From contig NC_090288.1 in the NCBI RefSeq assembly GCF_037392515.1, forward strand, positions 2,749,501-2,813,500: a stretch of DNA of 64,000 bases, read 5' to 3'. The position numbers and the translations under genes are program-made. Below are positions 49,304 through 60,359 of the stretch, piece after piece. The notes beneath the pieces are model-generated. The model ran no database searches, was not told where the DNA came from, and saw only the letters and a program-made list of their open reading frames with translations. The DNA is from Haliotis asinina. Taxonomy: Eukaryota; Mollusca; Gastropoda; Lepetellida; Haliotidae. Every line of letters begins with the position of its first letter. Position 1 is the stretch's first letter.

Positions 49304-49589
49304 GTTACACCTGTTATGTGTGTTTCGTCATATTCAGTGAAGTTCTGTGACTCACAATGAGGGTAATATACTATCAGTAACGTACCAGACCGCCAAAGTT
49401 TTCTCTAGCTTCGATCAGAGCCTCGTTTTGGGATTTCCACGATTTCCAGGTTTCCGTATATCAGAACTCGCAGCACGACAGAGCACGTTGTGCGACGTGC
49501 TTGCAAGGATGAGAAGGAGTGTAGTTGCAATATACACGTGATTAGACACATCAAATGATACTGATTAATATCTGTGTATCCGGTTAAAT

Positions 49590-50030
49590 GAGTTAGTCGT
49601 TTCCGGAGCACAACTCGTGAAGTTCTTCTTTCAGCTAAACCTAGCAGATATGTGAGGCAGATCCCTTTTGCTGTTTACCGATTCTTGTCATTTTCAGTTT
49701 TCTCAGTTTCCATGGAAACAGTTCGGAGTCTCAAAAAGGAGGGGTGACCTTCTTTTCCGGAGAGCAACTCGAAAACCGTTCAATGTCTTTCAACAGAACC
49801 TGGTAGATATATGAAACAAAACCTACAGTGGTGCCTTTTGTTTTTTGTCTTTCGCATTTTTCTTGGTTTCCGTGGAAACGATTTGGACGTGGTGGGATGG
49901 TGGCCTTGGTTTCCGGAGGGCAACTCGAAAACTGTTCAAAATCTTTCAATAGAACTTTGCTATATACAGATTTTTGGCCATTATATTTTTCATCATTTCC
50001 ATGGAAATATTTTGGACCATCAAGATCGAC
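49590..50030 (+). repeat. About 155-bp tandem repeat, three copies
   Basis: The landmark tttccggag recurs at about 49599, 49751 and 49909. In copies 2 and 3 it is followed by gcaactcgaaaac(t/c)gttcaa and then a ctttcaa(c/t)agaac block. Each unit ends with a palindromic gtttccatggaaac-type box (seen at about 49706, 49866 and 49997). Copies are diverged. The apparent frames here are repeat-derived. Confidence 0.8.
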
Positions 50031-50354
50031 TCTAAGTAACGTTCAGATAATTTGTTGTTTCATACATGTGAGGGTCGGGGGATATGTCGTTTTCTCACGA
50101 GTCTTGTATAGATACTCGAACTTGCTGAACTCTGGCTTGACAACGGTATGATAAGTCGTGCCTATACGTCGCACATCTTCATCAACTTCTAAAATGCTAA
50201 TCAGACAGATGACGACTCAACAATCAACACGAGAAGACAATCCTTTCATAGCACTTGCCTGTGACGGGCGTATAGTTAAAAACCTAGGTTAAATGGTAAG
50301 GCAACAGAATACCGGATACCTTCCGCCATCTTTGAAAGCAACCGAGTTTACTTT

Positions 50355-50371
50355 TGGTTAGGGTTAGGGTG
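50355..50371 (+). repeat. Short TTAGGG motif
   Basis: ggttagggttaggg holds just over two TTAGGG units, the hexamer used by mollusc telomeres. It is too short to call an interstitial telomere. Confidence 0.5.
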
Positions 50372-50469
50372 ACGTGACACTTAATAATATGGCTGGTATG
50401 GATCTACTAATCTGTAGGTGTACCGAGTACATGAAGAGGACAAAAACATTAAATATTTGCTATAATGAT

Positions 50470-50475
50470 TTATTT
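50470..50475 (-). promoter_or_regulatory. Polyadenylation signal of the Arg-rich/EF-hand gene
   Basis: AATAAA on the minus strand lies 33 bases after the stop codon of the Arg-rich/EF-hand precursor, which fits a very short 3' UTR. Confidence 0.6.
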
Positions 50476-50507
50476 AAATCATTGAATCAACAAGCAGATC
50501 TTTAGCT

Positions 50508-52421
50508 TCATTCTGCGTCCTCGTCCATTGCATCACTGTACCTTTCCACCAATGCTGGATCTGAAAGGAGGCAATACCAATTAACGCATCCAGTTTCTCT
50601 GTTCAGAAAATAGATCGAATCCATAATTGTGAATTTGATGGTTGTTTGGCTCCGAGGCCGCTGAGTCACATTCTTTCCGATCCGTTAACCACTCCCTTGC
50701 TAACCACCAACCTTTCTCCCCTCGCCCATTTTCCTGTAATTCTCAACAAATCTTTTACTCTAATCGGATCAAATTTCAGTTTCCTATTACCTGCGTCTAT
50801 GGTCATGAAGTCGTCGATGCTTCTCGAGAACTCCTCCAGACTCACATCCGAGTCTCCTGAAAATGTGATTTGTCAAAATGCACGGCGTGATTTTATCAAT
50901 TAACGTCCACAATATGTTGTTTAAGTAGACATTTCTTTAAGTCTTAAAAATGGCTTGGCAATAGCATGAATTGTAAAGCAGGTGATTTGCATTCATGACG
51001 TGATACGGATATTCTCAATGCACAGCAAAACTAGACATTTATTTAAGTCTCATAAAAGGCTTGAAAAAGAGAGTGAAATTAGATATAGCATTTTCTTACC
51101 ATTTTCATCAGCGAGTGAAAGTAGATCCTCGGCCGCCCGTCTCTCCATCAGTCTCTCAGCTTCTGATTGGTCAATGTTGCCATCCTTGTTCTTATCAAGA
51201 TCGTCAATGCTACGTTTACCAAAGGCTCCTGTAATGAAAGAATGTCACTTGTCAAGGGTATACCGAGTCACCGCCTCGTGTGATGTTCAATTCATCTGAC
51301 AAATAGTTATACTTTGTTCTCTTCGATGTAACTAAATCATCATTCCTTGGTCGGACGATGGTTACATAATAGTTGTGCCCCCTTTTCGCCTCAAGATCAA
51401 AGGAATATGACCGGCTTACAGGTAAGTGCTGGGAACATAACAACACGCGACCTTTTGACGTTGTTTCATCTAGATATCATTACGCGACTTCTACTGGTAA
51501 AATCCAAGATATATATCCATCACATTTGTACAAGGACATTTGATTACATATAAATAGCCCCTTCACTTTTTTGTAAAATATAATAAAATACATAGTATTC
51601 GGGGTTGTCACCCTGCTTCAAATGTATTCCTATACTGAGTGTGTGGTTAAAGCGTTCGCCCGTCCCGTCAAAGACTCGGGTTCGATTCCCCACGAGGCTA
51701 CAGTGTGTAACGTCCAGACCATTTCTGGTGTGCCCCGCCGTGATATTGCTGCAATGTTGCTAAACACGCCTAAAAAACCAACTCACTCACTACGGTATTC
51801 ACAGTGTCAAGATGGGGGAAATCAAAATTGCTGTTGGCATAGAGTGCGGTGTGGGCCTGAAACTGATCAATCTCCACACACCGATACTGGATATTATCAT
51901 CGACGTTCAACAGTGCTCTAAGGGCAAAACAAGACTCTCTATGTTTGTGGAATAGTGAAAACATATCCAAAGTTTCCTAAAAAAGGTACCTTTATATTTT
52001 GTCTTGTGGATAATGTTTTCTTTAAATGGTCTTGTTCAGTTTTATCTGTAAGAAGTATATGCACGTGCTAAAATGGACAATACACCAAATGTATCGATTG
52101 TTTGCAAAACGTAGTTTTGGAATGAACACAGAATACATTCATCGTACTGTTATCTTCTTGTAACACTTTCTATTACAACAAATGTAACTAGACTCTAAGT
52201 AATGACAAACAAAAATCGGAGCATTTATTCCTGCACTCACCGATTACTGTGTGGATAACGGCTTTATTGTTCCTGTAAAATCTGTAAACGCGTGCTACAC
52301 GACGAAAAAGTCGACGGCCCCTGAATCTGATCCACCTTCTTCTTCTTCTTCTCCTTCTCCAAGCGTCCGACTCCGGCAACAGCACCACGGCCACAAGCAG
52401 GAGGACAAGGAACAGACGCAT
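50508..52421 (-). CDS. Secreted Arg-rich cationic precursor with two EF-hands
   Basis: Exons on the minus strand are 52421-52241, 51228-51100, 50856-50791 and 50560-50508. All are GT-AG with phase 1 junctions, totalling 429 bases and 142 residues. Residues 1-20 are a clear signal peptide (MRLFLVLLLVAVVLLPESDA). The mature part begins W, eight Arg, W, and stays very basic to about residue 55 (IRFRGRRLFRRVARVYRFYR). At 62-66 it reads AFGKR, the form of a prohormone cleavage and amidation site. Residues 72-83 (DKNKDGNIDQSE) are a canonical EF-hand loop. Residues 101-112 (DENGDSDVSLEE) form a second loop with liganding residues kept but Ser in place of Gly at position 6. The C-terminus is acidic (SDAMDEDAE). 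Secretion is expected. Possible roles are an amidated antimicrobial or signalling peptide, calcium handling, or a shell or mucus component; none can be chosen from sequence. I do not know a named family. Confidence 0.88.
51632..51796 (+). mobile_element. SINE family 1, nearly complete
   Basis: gagtgtgtggttaaagcgtt, the B box (ctcgggttcgattccccacg), body ccagaccatttctggtgtgc and tail gccgtgatattgctgcaatg, ending aaccaactcactcactac, give one of the best family 1 copies. It sits in intron 1 of the Arg-rich/EF-hand gene. Confidence 0.85.
52337..52360 (-). repeat. AGA-rich triplet run coding Arg8
   Basis: The eight Arg codons after Trp21 are AGA AGG AGA AGA AGA AGA AGA AGG, a near-pure triplet microsatellite inside a coding exon. 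Its length could vary between alleles. Confidence 0.85.
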
Positions 52422-53329
52422 CCTGGTCAGTTGATATTATCTGTGTGACACAAAGATCATTCTGCATACAAACACAAACACCAGTGCAACTAACTACTGA
52501 CATTTTATTGTTTTTGTCTGTCACGTGTGTCGTTTGAAAACAAAAATATCATATCAAACCTTTTATAAATTGTGCCTACAATACAAAATGAGAATTTTGG
52601 TCCTTTGAAACACCGTGATACATATTTTTCAGTTTATCAATTACGGAAGACATCACTTGTCACTTTACCGAGTGCTATAAAGTGGGTGTGTTGGTTGTGC
52701 CAATGCCACGTGCACAAGCATGCTCTACCAAGACCACTTTGAAGTGAACAAAAGTTCATAATAGCCCATATGACAATATCATTCATAATTCAAGTCCACA
52801 TGACAATATCCTTCACAATTCACTGTTCACAGTTCTGCATCCCGTAGGAAGTTCCCTAGCATGCCTTTTTAGGCAAAGCAATAACTGAAAATGACTTGTA
52901 ATTAAGATAAATCGTAATTGCCGTCATCGTCACACAGCAAAAAATAGTAACAAATTAGGTGCTCTTAAAAAGATAAGATTGCAAGCAAGATTTGAAACCT
53001 GTAAATCCTATTCACAGTGTTATTTAGAGATTGCCAGGAAATCAAATATGGGATATTTCCTCGGAAAGCTGAATTTCAAACATTGCATAAACGTGGTGAT
53101 GAGTATCTGGGATGTTTCTCCAGAGTTCATCAACGATCACTCCGATAGCCTATAGGTTTGTAACGTGTTTTGTGAAAACGAACTTCACACCATTTTGGAT
53201 TGCAAGCTACGTTTCACGTAGTGTTATACGTAGCGTGAAGTACCCCCTTTGCCAGTTTGGCCTAAGCCCTCTCCTGGACAGTATTGCCAGGTTCTTCCTA
53301 GTCCCGGCCAGGCTTTCCCCTCGAAGAAC

Positions 53330-53525
53330 CGGCCTTGGCCAGTTCTCTTCATCTTTCGATTCCAGATTCCAGCCATGGCCAGTTCCTCCCCTCTTTTAAC
53401 TACAACCAAGGCTGGTTGTATACCCACCCTTTTGACTACAACCAAGGTCAGTTCTCCCCCTCTTTTGATTCCAACCAAGGCATGTTCTTCCCCTCTTTTG
53501 ACTACAACCCAAGCTGATTCCTCCC
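53330..53525. repeat. Imperfect 30-bp tandem repeat
   Basis: The unit cccctcttttgactacaacc aaggcnagtt recurs about five times with substitutions. Thirty is a multiple of three, so several frames stay open; one reads FNYNQG, FDYNQG, FDSNQG and FDYN in order. It lies in the presumed leader intron of the Arg-rich/EF-hand gene. No start, stop or splice context supports a gene. Confidence 0.75.
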
Positions 53526-54079
53526 AAAACAACGAGAGAATGAAATATATTACCACCATTACTTCTGCTATCTATCTCTGTTGGCAATAATGGCGTAATA
53601 ATTGAATAACTTATATGCAAAATATGTGACCGTTTATAAGTGCATTATTCAGAGTATGAAATGCATGTAGATTCATAAAAAAACAGTCTGCTCACTTATT
53701 CAAATGTGTACATGTTATGATGTTACATAACAAGACGATAGTTAAATCTGGTTAAAACGGATTTAGGTTCTCTGTGAACCAGCTTGCCAGTTGAAGGTGT
53801 CCGGTGCCACACAGGTTACCAGACACCTGTCACATCACATATATCGAACTCATCGCCGATGTACACACCTGAAATCCTCATATATTTTACATTATTAATA
53901 CTATCAGATTGTGGCCCATTGTTCTCCAGTTTGGAGAGATTCATTACTGTATCCGTTTGAATAATGGAATTGAAGATAGATAAAATACAATTTGGTACAC
54001 TGGACAGACCAATGTATTTCTGTTTTGCGTGACGCACGCCATCACTGACACAATATCAAAAACAAGGGCGGAGCTTTTT

Positions 54080-54708
54080 CAGTGTAGGTAAACTTAGTCT
54101 CAGTGTATTTCGTTACACTCCACCACTGAGTCTAACAAAACCTAGTAGAAGGTCGCGTCAGGTAACCTTTGAGCTACTTATAACCCTCCAATCAAACGCG
54201 AGACAGTTGAATAGCCTGAACCAATCAAACAACGGCTACTATTTAGGGATCGGAGGGACTTTTAAAATATTCAGGTTACCGACACAGATCTCTCCACAAA
54301 CAAAAATCAGCATATAACACAGTTATTTGACCAGCTGTATATACGCTTTGGGGGTTTTGTTCACATGGTTACCATTAGCTAATATTTCCGCAAGATGATA
54401 TCCTTGAATATTGCCAAAAACACTATTTTCAACGACTGTTTACTCACCGTTGTCATGGTTGTAACGTGCGCCGTGCGCATCACTCGGAAGGGATCGTACA
54501 CTAAAATAACATTCGGAATCGTTCGGGTACGAACCTTTTCGAGATAAAAAGTTCAAAAGGTATGTGCGAATGTGCACTTTCGTGATTTGGAAAGCTGTGT
54601 TCTGATTGGTCAATCTCAAAGGTTACCTGACGCGACCTCCCATAAGGTTTTGTTAGACTCAGTGGTGGAGTGTAACGAAAAGAACTGAGGATAAGTTTAC
54701 TTAGACTG
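54080..54708 (+). mobile_element. Mutator-like MITE, copy 2, with 10-bp target duplication
   Basis: It is in the same orientation and nearly the same length as 29659-30291. It begins cagtgtaggtaaacttagtc and ends aagtttacttagactg. The flanks are ggagcttttt (54070-54079) and ggagctcttt (54709-54718), a 10-base duplication with one mismatch. Internal segments such as ttagggatcggagggacttt are shared with copy 1. It lies in the presumed leader intron of the Arg-rich/EF-hand gene. Confidence 0.85.
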
Positions 54709-54842
54709 GGAGCTCTTTCTAACAGTTTCTTTCGGTTAGAGTGTAAACAGCGTACACACTCATGCAAACAAGACAGTATATAGAATTTCAAAAAATACTA
54801 ACATTATATATTATTGTTTTTAACGCTATACTCAACACTATT

Positions 54843-54895
54843 TAAGCTATTTGGCGGCGGTCTGTAAGTAATGAGCATCGCTCTACGCAGTTGAT
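54843..54895 (-). mobile_element. SINE family 2 fragment
   Basis: ggcggcggtctgtaagtaat followed by gagcatcgctctacgcagtt is an inverted fragment of family 2 with a central deletion. Confidence 0.5.
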
Positions 54896-55093
54896 TTTGT
54901 GTTTGAATAACTGTTATCATTAAAAACAAATATGCAGTCCAAATTTGTATGCAGTTTGTAAGTTTAGTCCTAGTTAACATAGCTTTTCCAACAAACAGAT
55001 TCTGGTTAACACTTTACAATTTTCATATGTATTTAAGACATTCTGCCTGCATCAGCACATTAATGAAAACAATATGACAAAACTGTTACTCAC

Positions 55094-55154
55094 CCAAAGC
55101 AAATGACAGATGAACAAGTATGTGCAGATTAGTGGTATGCGGGTTCTTTTTATA
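55094..55154 (-). promoter_or_regulatory. TATA box and candidate leader exon of the Arg-rich/EF-hand gene
   Basis: On the minus strand TATAAAAAG (55154-55146) is followed by about 50 bases ending in a strong donor (TTTGG|GTGAGTAAC, exon end 55094). A plausible acceptor (tttgtgtcacacag) sits about 20 bases upstream of the start codon at 52,421. The spacing from TATA to a start near 55,120 is right for RNA polymerase II. Pairing this exon with the gene 2.7 kb downstream is inferred. Confidence 0.45.
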
Positions 55155-57117
55155 CACATTTACCCGCGAATGGTGTGAAGTAAAACAGGACACACACCCA
55201 AAATGATGATATCTCAGGTACAGAAAAACGTTCTCTGATTGGTGGAATTGTTGGGTATCTCTGACATCACTGAACAGCTGGGATAGGTGTGTTACAACTT
55301 GTTTTTGATGTATCACCCATAAGGGTGTGGTAAGGGTTGTAGTGTAATAGCGTATTATGTTAGACAACACCTAACACTACATTACTAGATATTGATCTGA
55401 CATCCTGTACGGGTGATACTTTCATCACAGCTAACGTTCTGTTCTACTCATTCGATAGCAACAGGTGTACTCGGGTGCATACTTTTTTACTGCAAGAATG
55501 ATAATGATTCTGATCGACGGGTTGAATACATCAGGTCTTGAAAGTGAAACTGAGTGCTTTCAGTTTGCTTCCCACTTCCCTATCGCCTTCTTAAACTAAG
55601 TTACCAATATGAAATATCGACTTCCATTGAATGTTGAAAGACTGACCACACTTTGTCAGTAGGTGCCCTTCCTTGGCACAAACAACATGTCACGGTTTGT
55701 CGGCATACCTGTGGCTTAGACTTTGAGGTCCATCCATGGTGCGACTCTGAACATGCCCCACGCCCGTTCTCACTAATGAGGTGCAATTGATGTCGTCAGC
55801 CGTTTGTTCAAAATCCAAGAAATATTGTGCCCAGTATTCGCATTAATCACAAACTCATATGTTCTCCCTACCCATTAAACACTGTTTCAGGTCTTGCGTT
55901 CTTATATTGGCAATGCAGGAAAAGTCAAAGCTGGCAAAACGATACCAACGTTACTGTCGCCATGTCAGAGACGATTCACTAAAGTTAATACTTTCATTTC
56001 GAAAGTGCAGTTTTGGGTGTCAGATTAAGTTTAAGAGCAATAGACTTACAGGAATATACTTATTACGGAGCATTCAAGTGAGAATAAGGAGGCTAACCAT
56101 CCAAATCGGCCGAATAGTTGGTGTTCAGACGTTGTCGCCAAACTTTGGATACATGCGTTGTGTCTTTCTAAATGACAGCGCAGCAACGTACCTCTCTGGC
56201 TTGAGGTAAGTATAATATCAGTGATTTAATTTCAAAATATTTACCAATTTGATTACGGCAGGTTTTCATCATAAGTATAGTTCAATATTGGAAAAAATAC
56301 TTTTCAACGCCATAAACAAGAAATGAAGCAATACATACGTTACCATGCCAATAGTTACTTCATTTTTATACCACTCATGCAAAACATTATACCAACAACA
56401 CGTATCATACACACGTTACTCAGTGGTTTCCAACTACAAGTGAAAGTGAAAGTAGAGCAGAAATTCAGACAGAAAATCCGTAAAGGCAGAAAGCATGATC
56501 AGGAACGATCGAGGATACAGTCCTGTTGTGTTCCTTTTGCCAAATTTATGATGGTAAATATTGATTGCCTGATATTATCTTTCTGTAGGACTGGAAACAA
56601 TAAAGGAAGGAAAGACAGAATCTTGTAATCCCGAAGAAAGGATGCTGATGTATTTTAATTGATGTTTTAGGTCAGAAAAAGTATTACTCTTCATGATAAA
56701 AATCTTATTTGAAACAAATGAAAGTTGGGCGACATACGTTAAGGTTACTGTTTGTACTACAGAAAGTGACTGGTCATTTATGCCCATGCAACTGGCTACC
56801 GATCAGTTATTTTGGTACTCTACACTGTTAAAAACAAATCTCAGTAATACTGTTTAGAAGTCTGATGGCATAGACATTGGTAAAGGTTTGAGCAGACGTG
56901 TGTTCCTAAATCGCCAAAGCCTGGAATTTTTGGTAGGTTACTCAAATAATTCATCACATTGTCATTTAATTCTCAACTCAGGAAAACAAGTCACGTATGT
57001 ATCAAGTGATAGGCAACTCTGCGAAATGCATGCTACACCTTCGCCGTCTTGTAGAGATGTGTTTGGTCAATCTAGACAGTATAAGTTAGGTCAGTGCTGG
57101 CTTTAACATGTCGACCT

Positions 57118-57267
57118 GGGGCCCGTTTCACAAAACTCTCGTAAGCCTAAGGTCTCGTAAGTTTTCTCGTATCATTCCTGCTTCCTATGTTACAGTATAG
57201 GAGGTACGAATGCTACGAGAAAAGTTACGAGACCTTAGGCTTACGAGAGTTTTGTGAAACGGGGCCC
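57118..57267. mobile_element. Foldback MITE, GGGCCCGT type, copy 2
   Basis: The left arm ggggcccgtttcacaaaact, ctcgtaagcctaaggtctcg and taagttttctcgta pairs almost perfectly with the right arm tacgagaaaagttacgagac, cttaggcttacgagagtttt and gtgaaacggggccc. The loop is about 35-40 bases. It is close in layout to the element at 43.62 kb. I could not fix the target duplication. Confidence 0.85.
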
Positions 57268-57430
57268 TGTGCTGGTGTTAATGGGAGACCTCCTGAATCG
57301 GGTGATCAGGCTTGGTTGGAAGTGTGTCGTTTCCCCAAGCCCGTAGGACGCCTCCCTTAGTGTGAATCACGGGCTTGTCTATACACATGTATTCCGCCAT
57401 ATTGAAACATTACTGAGTTCGGAAAGTGCA
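57268..57430 (+). mobile_element. Diverged SINE family 2 remnant
   Basis: cctgaatcgggtgatcaggc and a later cgccatattgaaacattact, ending gagttcggaaagtg, keep the order of family 2 with heavy divergence. Confidence 0.4.
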
Positions 57431-59271
57431 AAAGGAATATATAGTTTACCTTTAAGTCACATAATCCGTCACGGTCGGAGACTGACAAGCCTAGAATATC
57501 TGCCTGAACAGATTATATTGGGGGCAAGAGGCAAACTAGCACAGACAAATATTTGAATGCCTAATGAAGATATATCATGACACCAGGCGATCGTTCAGGA
57601 GGGTAGACATATCCAGCCTTAACAGCTGTACCCTCGTTCGTGTATATTCCTTTAGAAAGTAAGCGTTGGTTTTGTTTCCTGATGCTAAGCAGTAATACGC
57701 GGGTTGCAGAACAAACACCTAAATAATTCACTTTGGTTTGGTTTTGTTTGTTTTGTTTTGTTTTGTTTTTGTGTGTGTGTGTGTGTGTTTTTTTGGTTTT
57801 TTTTGTTTTGTTTTGTTTTTCAAAAAAGAGAGCCAGCTAGCCCTAAAGGCGTAAGTAAGGCGTTAAGGAGGCGGGTGTATCAATACTAAATACTTGCTAC
57901 ATTAAGGCATTTAGAGTTTTTTTTATTCAAACGTTTCAAGGTTATTGCACACGACTGTCATACAACATGGTTAGGCAGCTGTTTCTGTGCTGGCCATTAG
58001 ATTCTTGACTTTGAGGGCGAGGGCTTGAATGGGTCTCAGCCCAACAAAAGTACTAGAATCTGTAGTACAGTCCCAAACATACCATATGTTACATGTCGTG
58101 AACCAATTCTTTCCTAATGCTGCCGGTCAGTCAGAACGAGAACTAAGTGCAAAACCAAAACTAAACAAACCAATACAAAGGTGTATCTGTGGCAGAGCTA
58201 AACAAGGTGCAGGACAAAGTCTGAGGTAGCTTAACACATGAGCAGCGATTAAAACAATGAAAACACAACTATATGGTCATACATATATTCCCCTGTCAGC
58301 AACAGGTAGCCAGCGTGAGAGAACTAAGTGAAGACAGAGTGTCATCGACCAATGCAAGGCCGTGACAACTTTGACAAAGCTGTAGGATGATCGCAAGTCA
58401 CTAAGGTGAAGAACGGGAGTTAAGGTTAACTGTACTAAAGGTTGCTTCCTGAAGGGAGCCATTGGTCTTCCGATGACTTTACAAGTAATCTGAGAAGCAA
58501 TAACCGATCTACTTTTGTACCATATAAAATGATGCTATGAAATTCATATAACCGAGGATTCTTGGTTGAGCTTTCCAGATCTTTCTGTGTAAGCCTAATA
58601 ATTCTTTGGCCTACAGCAGCCCCTCATGAACTATACAGGTACAAAGAGCTGCATGTGATCCATTGCTACATATATAACACTAACTCATAAACTAACAGTT
58701 AACTATCTCATGTTCATCGTGTGACTGTATATAACAAAATAAACCGATAAGAACAATATGAATTTACGATTTACAATTTATTTGTTAGAGTTTTGTAGTG
58801 CGACTCTGCAATCATGAATTTCCTTTGGGGATTGACTTACAAAACTTAAACATTATTTGTGTTCTGTGTGGCAATTACCGAGCGTTTATTCGCTTTATGT
58901 CGAAAAACGTGTTGTATTGTGATAGCCTCTGTTGGCAGTCCGCAGCAGCTGAATGACATTGTGTGCGTTCTGCATAGCAGGGATCACTTTGGATACATTG
59001 ACGGGTGTGAATATGGGGAATGGGCAGGACATGATCTGGCACGCGGCGGGGAAAACAACAGCGCGTGTCGTGTGATTACAGTGTGCTGCTAAATGCCCAC
59101 CTCTGGACGCAACAGGTGCGCGTGTGGTAATCGATGTTATGTGTTTGCTCACCTACACCATTCCTCGGGAAAACAGGAACCAATGATGACCTGTCTCTGA
59201 TATACACTATGTATAATCAGCAATATGAAACAATACACGTATTCAGGGCAAGAATTAATTTGAGTGGCTGA

Positions 59272-59415
59272 ATGAATGTGGTTTTACGCCGCTTGTATTC
59301 AAGCAATATCACGGCGGGTTGCACCATAATTGGCCTTCACACATGGTATCCACGTGGAGAATCGAACCCGGGTCCTCTGCATGACAAACGAACGCTTTAA
59401 CCACCAGGTTACCCC
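59272..59415 (-). mobile_element. SINE family 1, nearly complete
   Basis: In inverted order it shows gtggttttacgccgcttgta, caagcaatatcacggcgggt, the B box (gagaatcgaacccgggtcct) and acgctttaaccaccaggtta. Confidence 0.85.
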
Positions 59416-59827
59416 AAAGCCCCAGCATGACTTTGAACTTAATTAAGATGATAGGCTCTTGTATATAAAAGAAATATAATCCAGAAGACTCTCCAACTCC
59501 GTGGGTCATAATATAGATTAAAGGCCTATGGTAGTAGCTTTCCCCAGCTATGTTTAGTTATAGAACACAGCAGTCCTTCACTGGATATCCACGCATACAA
59601 TATTGTATTACACTTGGAACACAATAACAACACTGCTACTAGAGTTTTGAATCTTTTACTTAACTTCAACTGCATTTCATGAGGCATTAGACGCGGGGAT
59701 CAGTGTCAAGCAGTATTTCCCATATCTTCCTGACTAAATCTAGCGCGAGTCTGAAGACAGCCAGCATGCCACTGCTCACTAAGGCATGTATACTGTAGTA
59801 CTCCCGGAACTCTGCGACATTGTGTCG

Positions 59828-59912
59828 TAGTTATTCAACGCCGCACTCGATTTTTGCGAATTATCGAGTCTGGGCCAGACAATCCAGTGATCAATTGATC
59901 AGTCGTCAGCGC
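59828..59912 (-). mobile_element. SINE family 2 fragment
   Basis: caacgccgcactcgattttt, aattatcgagtctgggccag and acaatccagtgatcaattga are the inverted tail and core, with the middle lost. Confidence 0.6.
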
Positions 59913-60359
59913 AATCAAATTGTTTGATAAACTGACAACAAATGCACGTGCGAAGAATGAGAGGGAAATTCAAACGTCATTCAACCAAGATGTGACGGCC
60001 TGTTGTTTTATCGTGGTATGAATAAGTTTAAAAACGAGTGAAAGTGTTTTTTTTTCAAAGAAACACATAAAAATCCATTCATTCAGCGAAATTAGCCACT
60101 CAGATCGCCGGAGTTAGTGAAGTCAAGCACTGACGACCTAATTTTGAATACATTCAACACAGCAACTTGCTTTTGGCGATTTGATAAAAACAACAAATAC
60201 ATCCCCACGTCAAGCCCGTGTATATGCCTCCTTGTTACATCGGAAATATGGACAAAAGCTTTTGATACTTGTGAGGCCTTTTACGATATATTAATTGATG
60301 AGTACGTACTTTTGTCCAGTTTTCGATCCTGTCGCCGCATATATGTGATACACCTTCAC

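Larger units (their letters stand above)
46786..50507. other. Region upstream of SLC17, gene-free
   Basis: It holds the presumed SLC17 promoter (no clear TATA box), a 32-bp duplication at 47.77-47.84 kb (ttcagcaccttccctgggtg), the hAT-like MITE, a roughly 155-bp tandem repeat and a short telomere-like motif. Reading frames here are short and unrecognised. Confidence 0.4.

Noticed and set aside
55859-56209. A 116-codon basic frame ending near a gtaagt site
   Set aside because: No recognisable motif, no acceptor-bounded partner exon, and composition typical of chance frames in this region.
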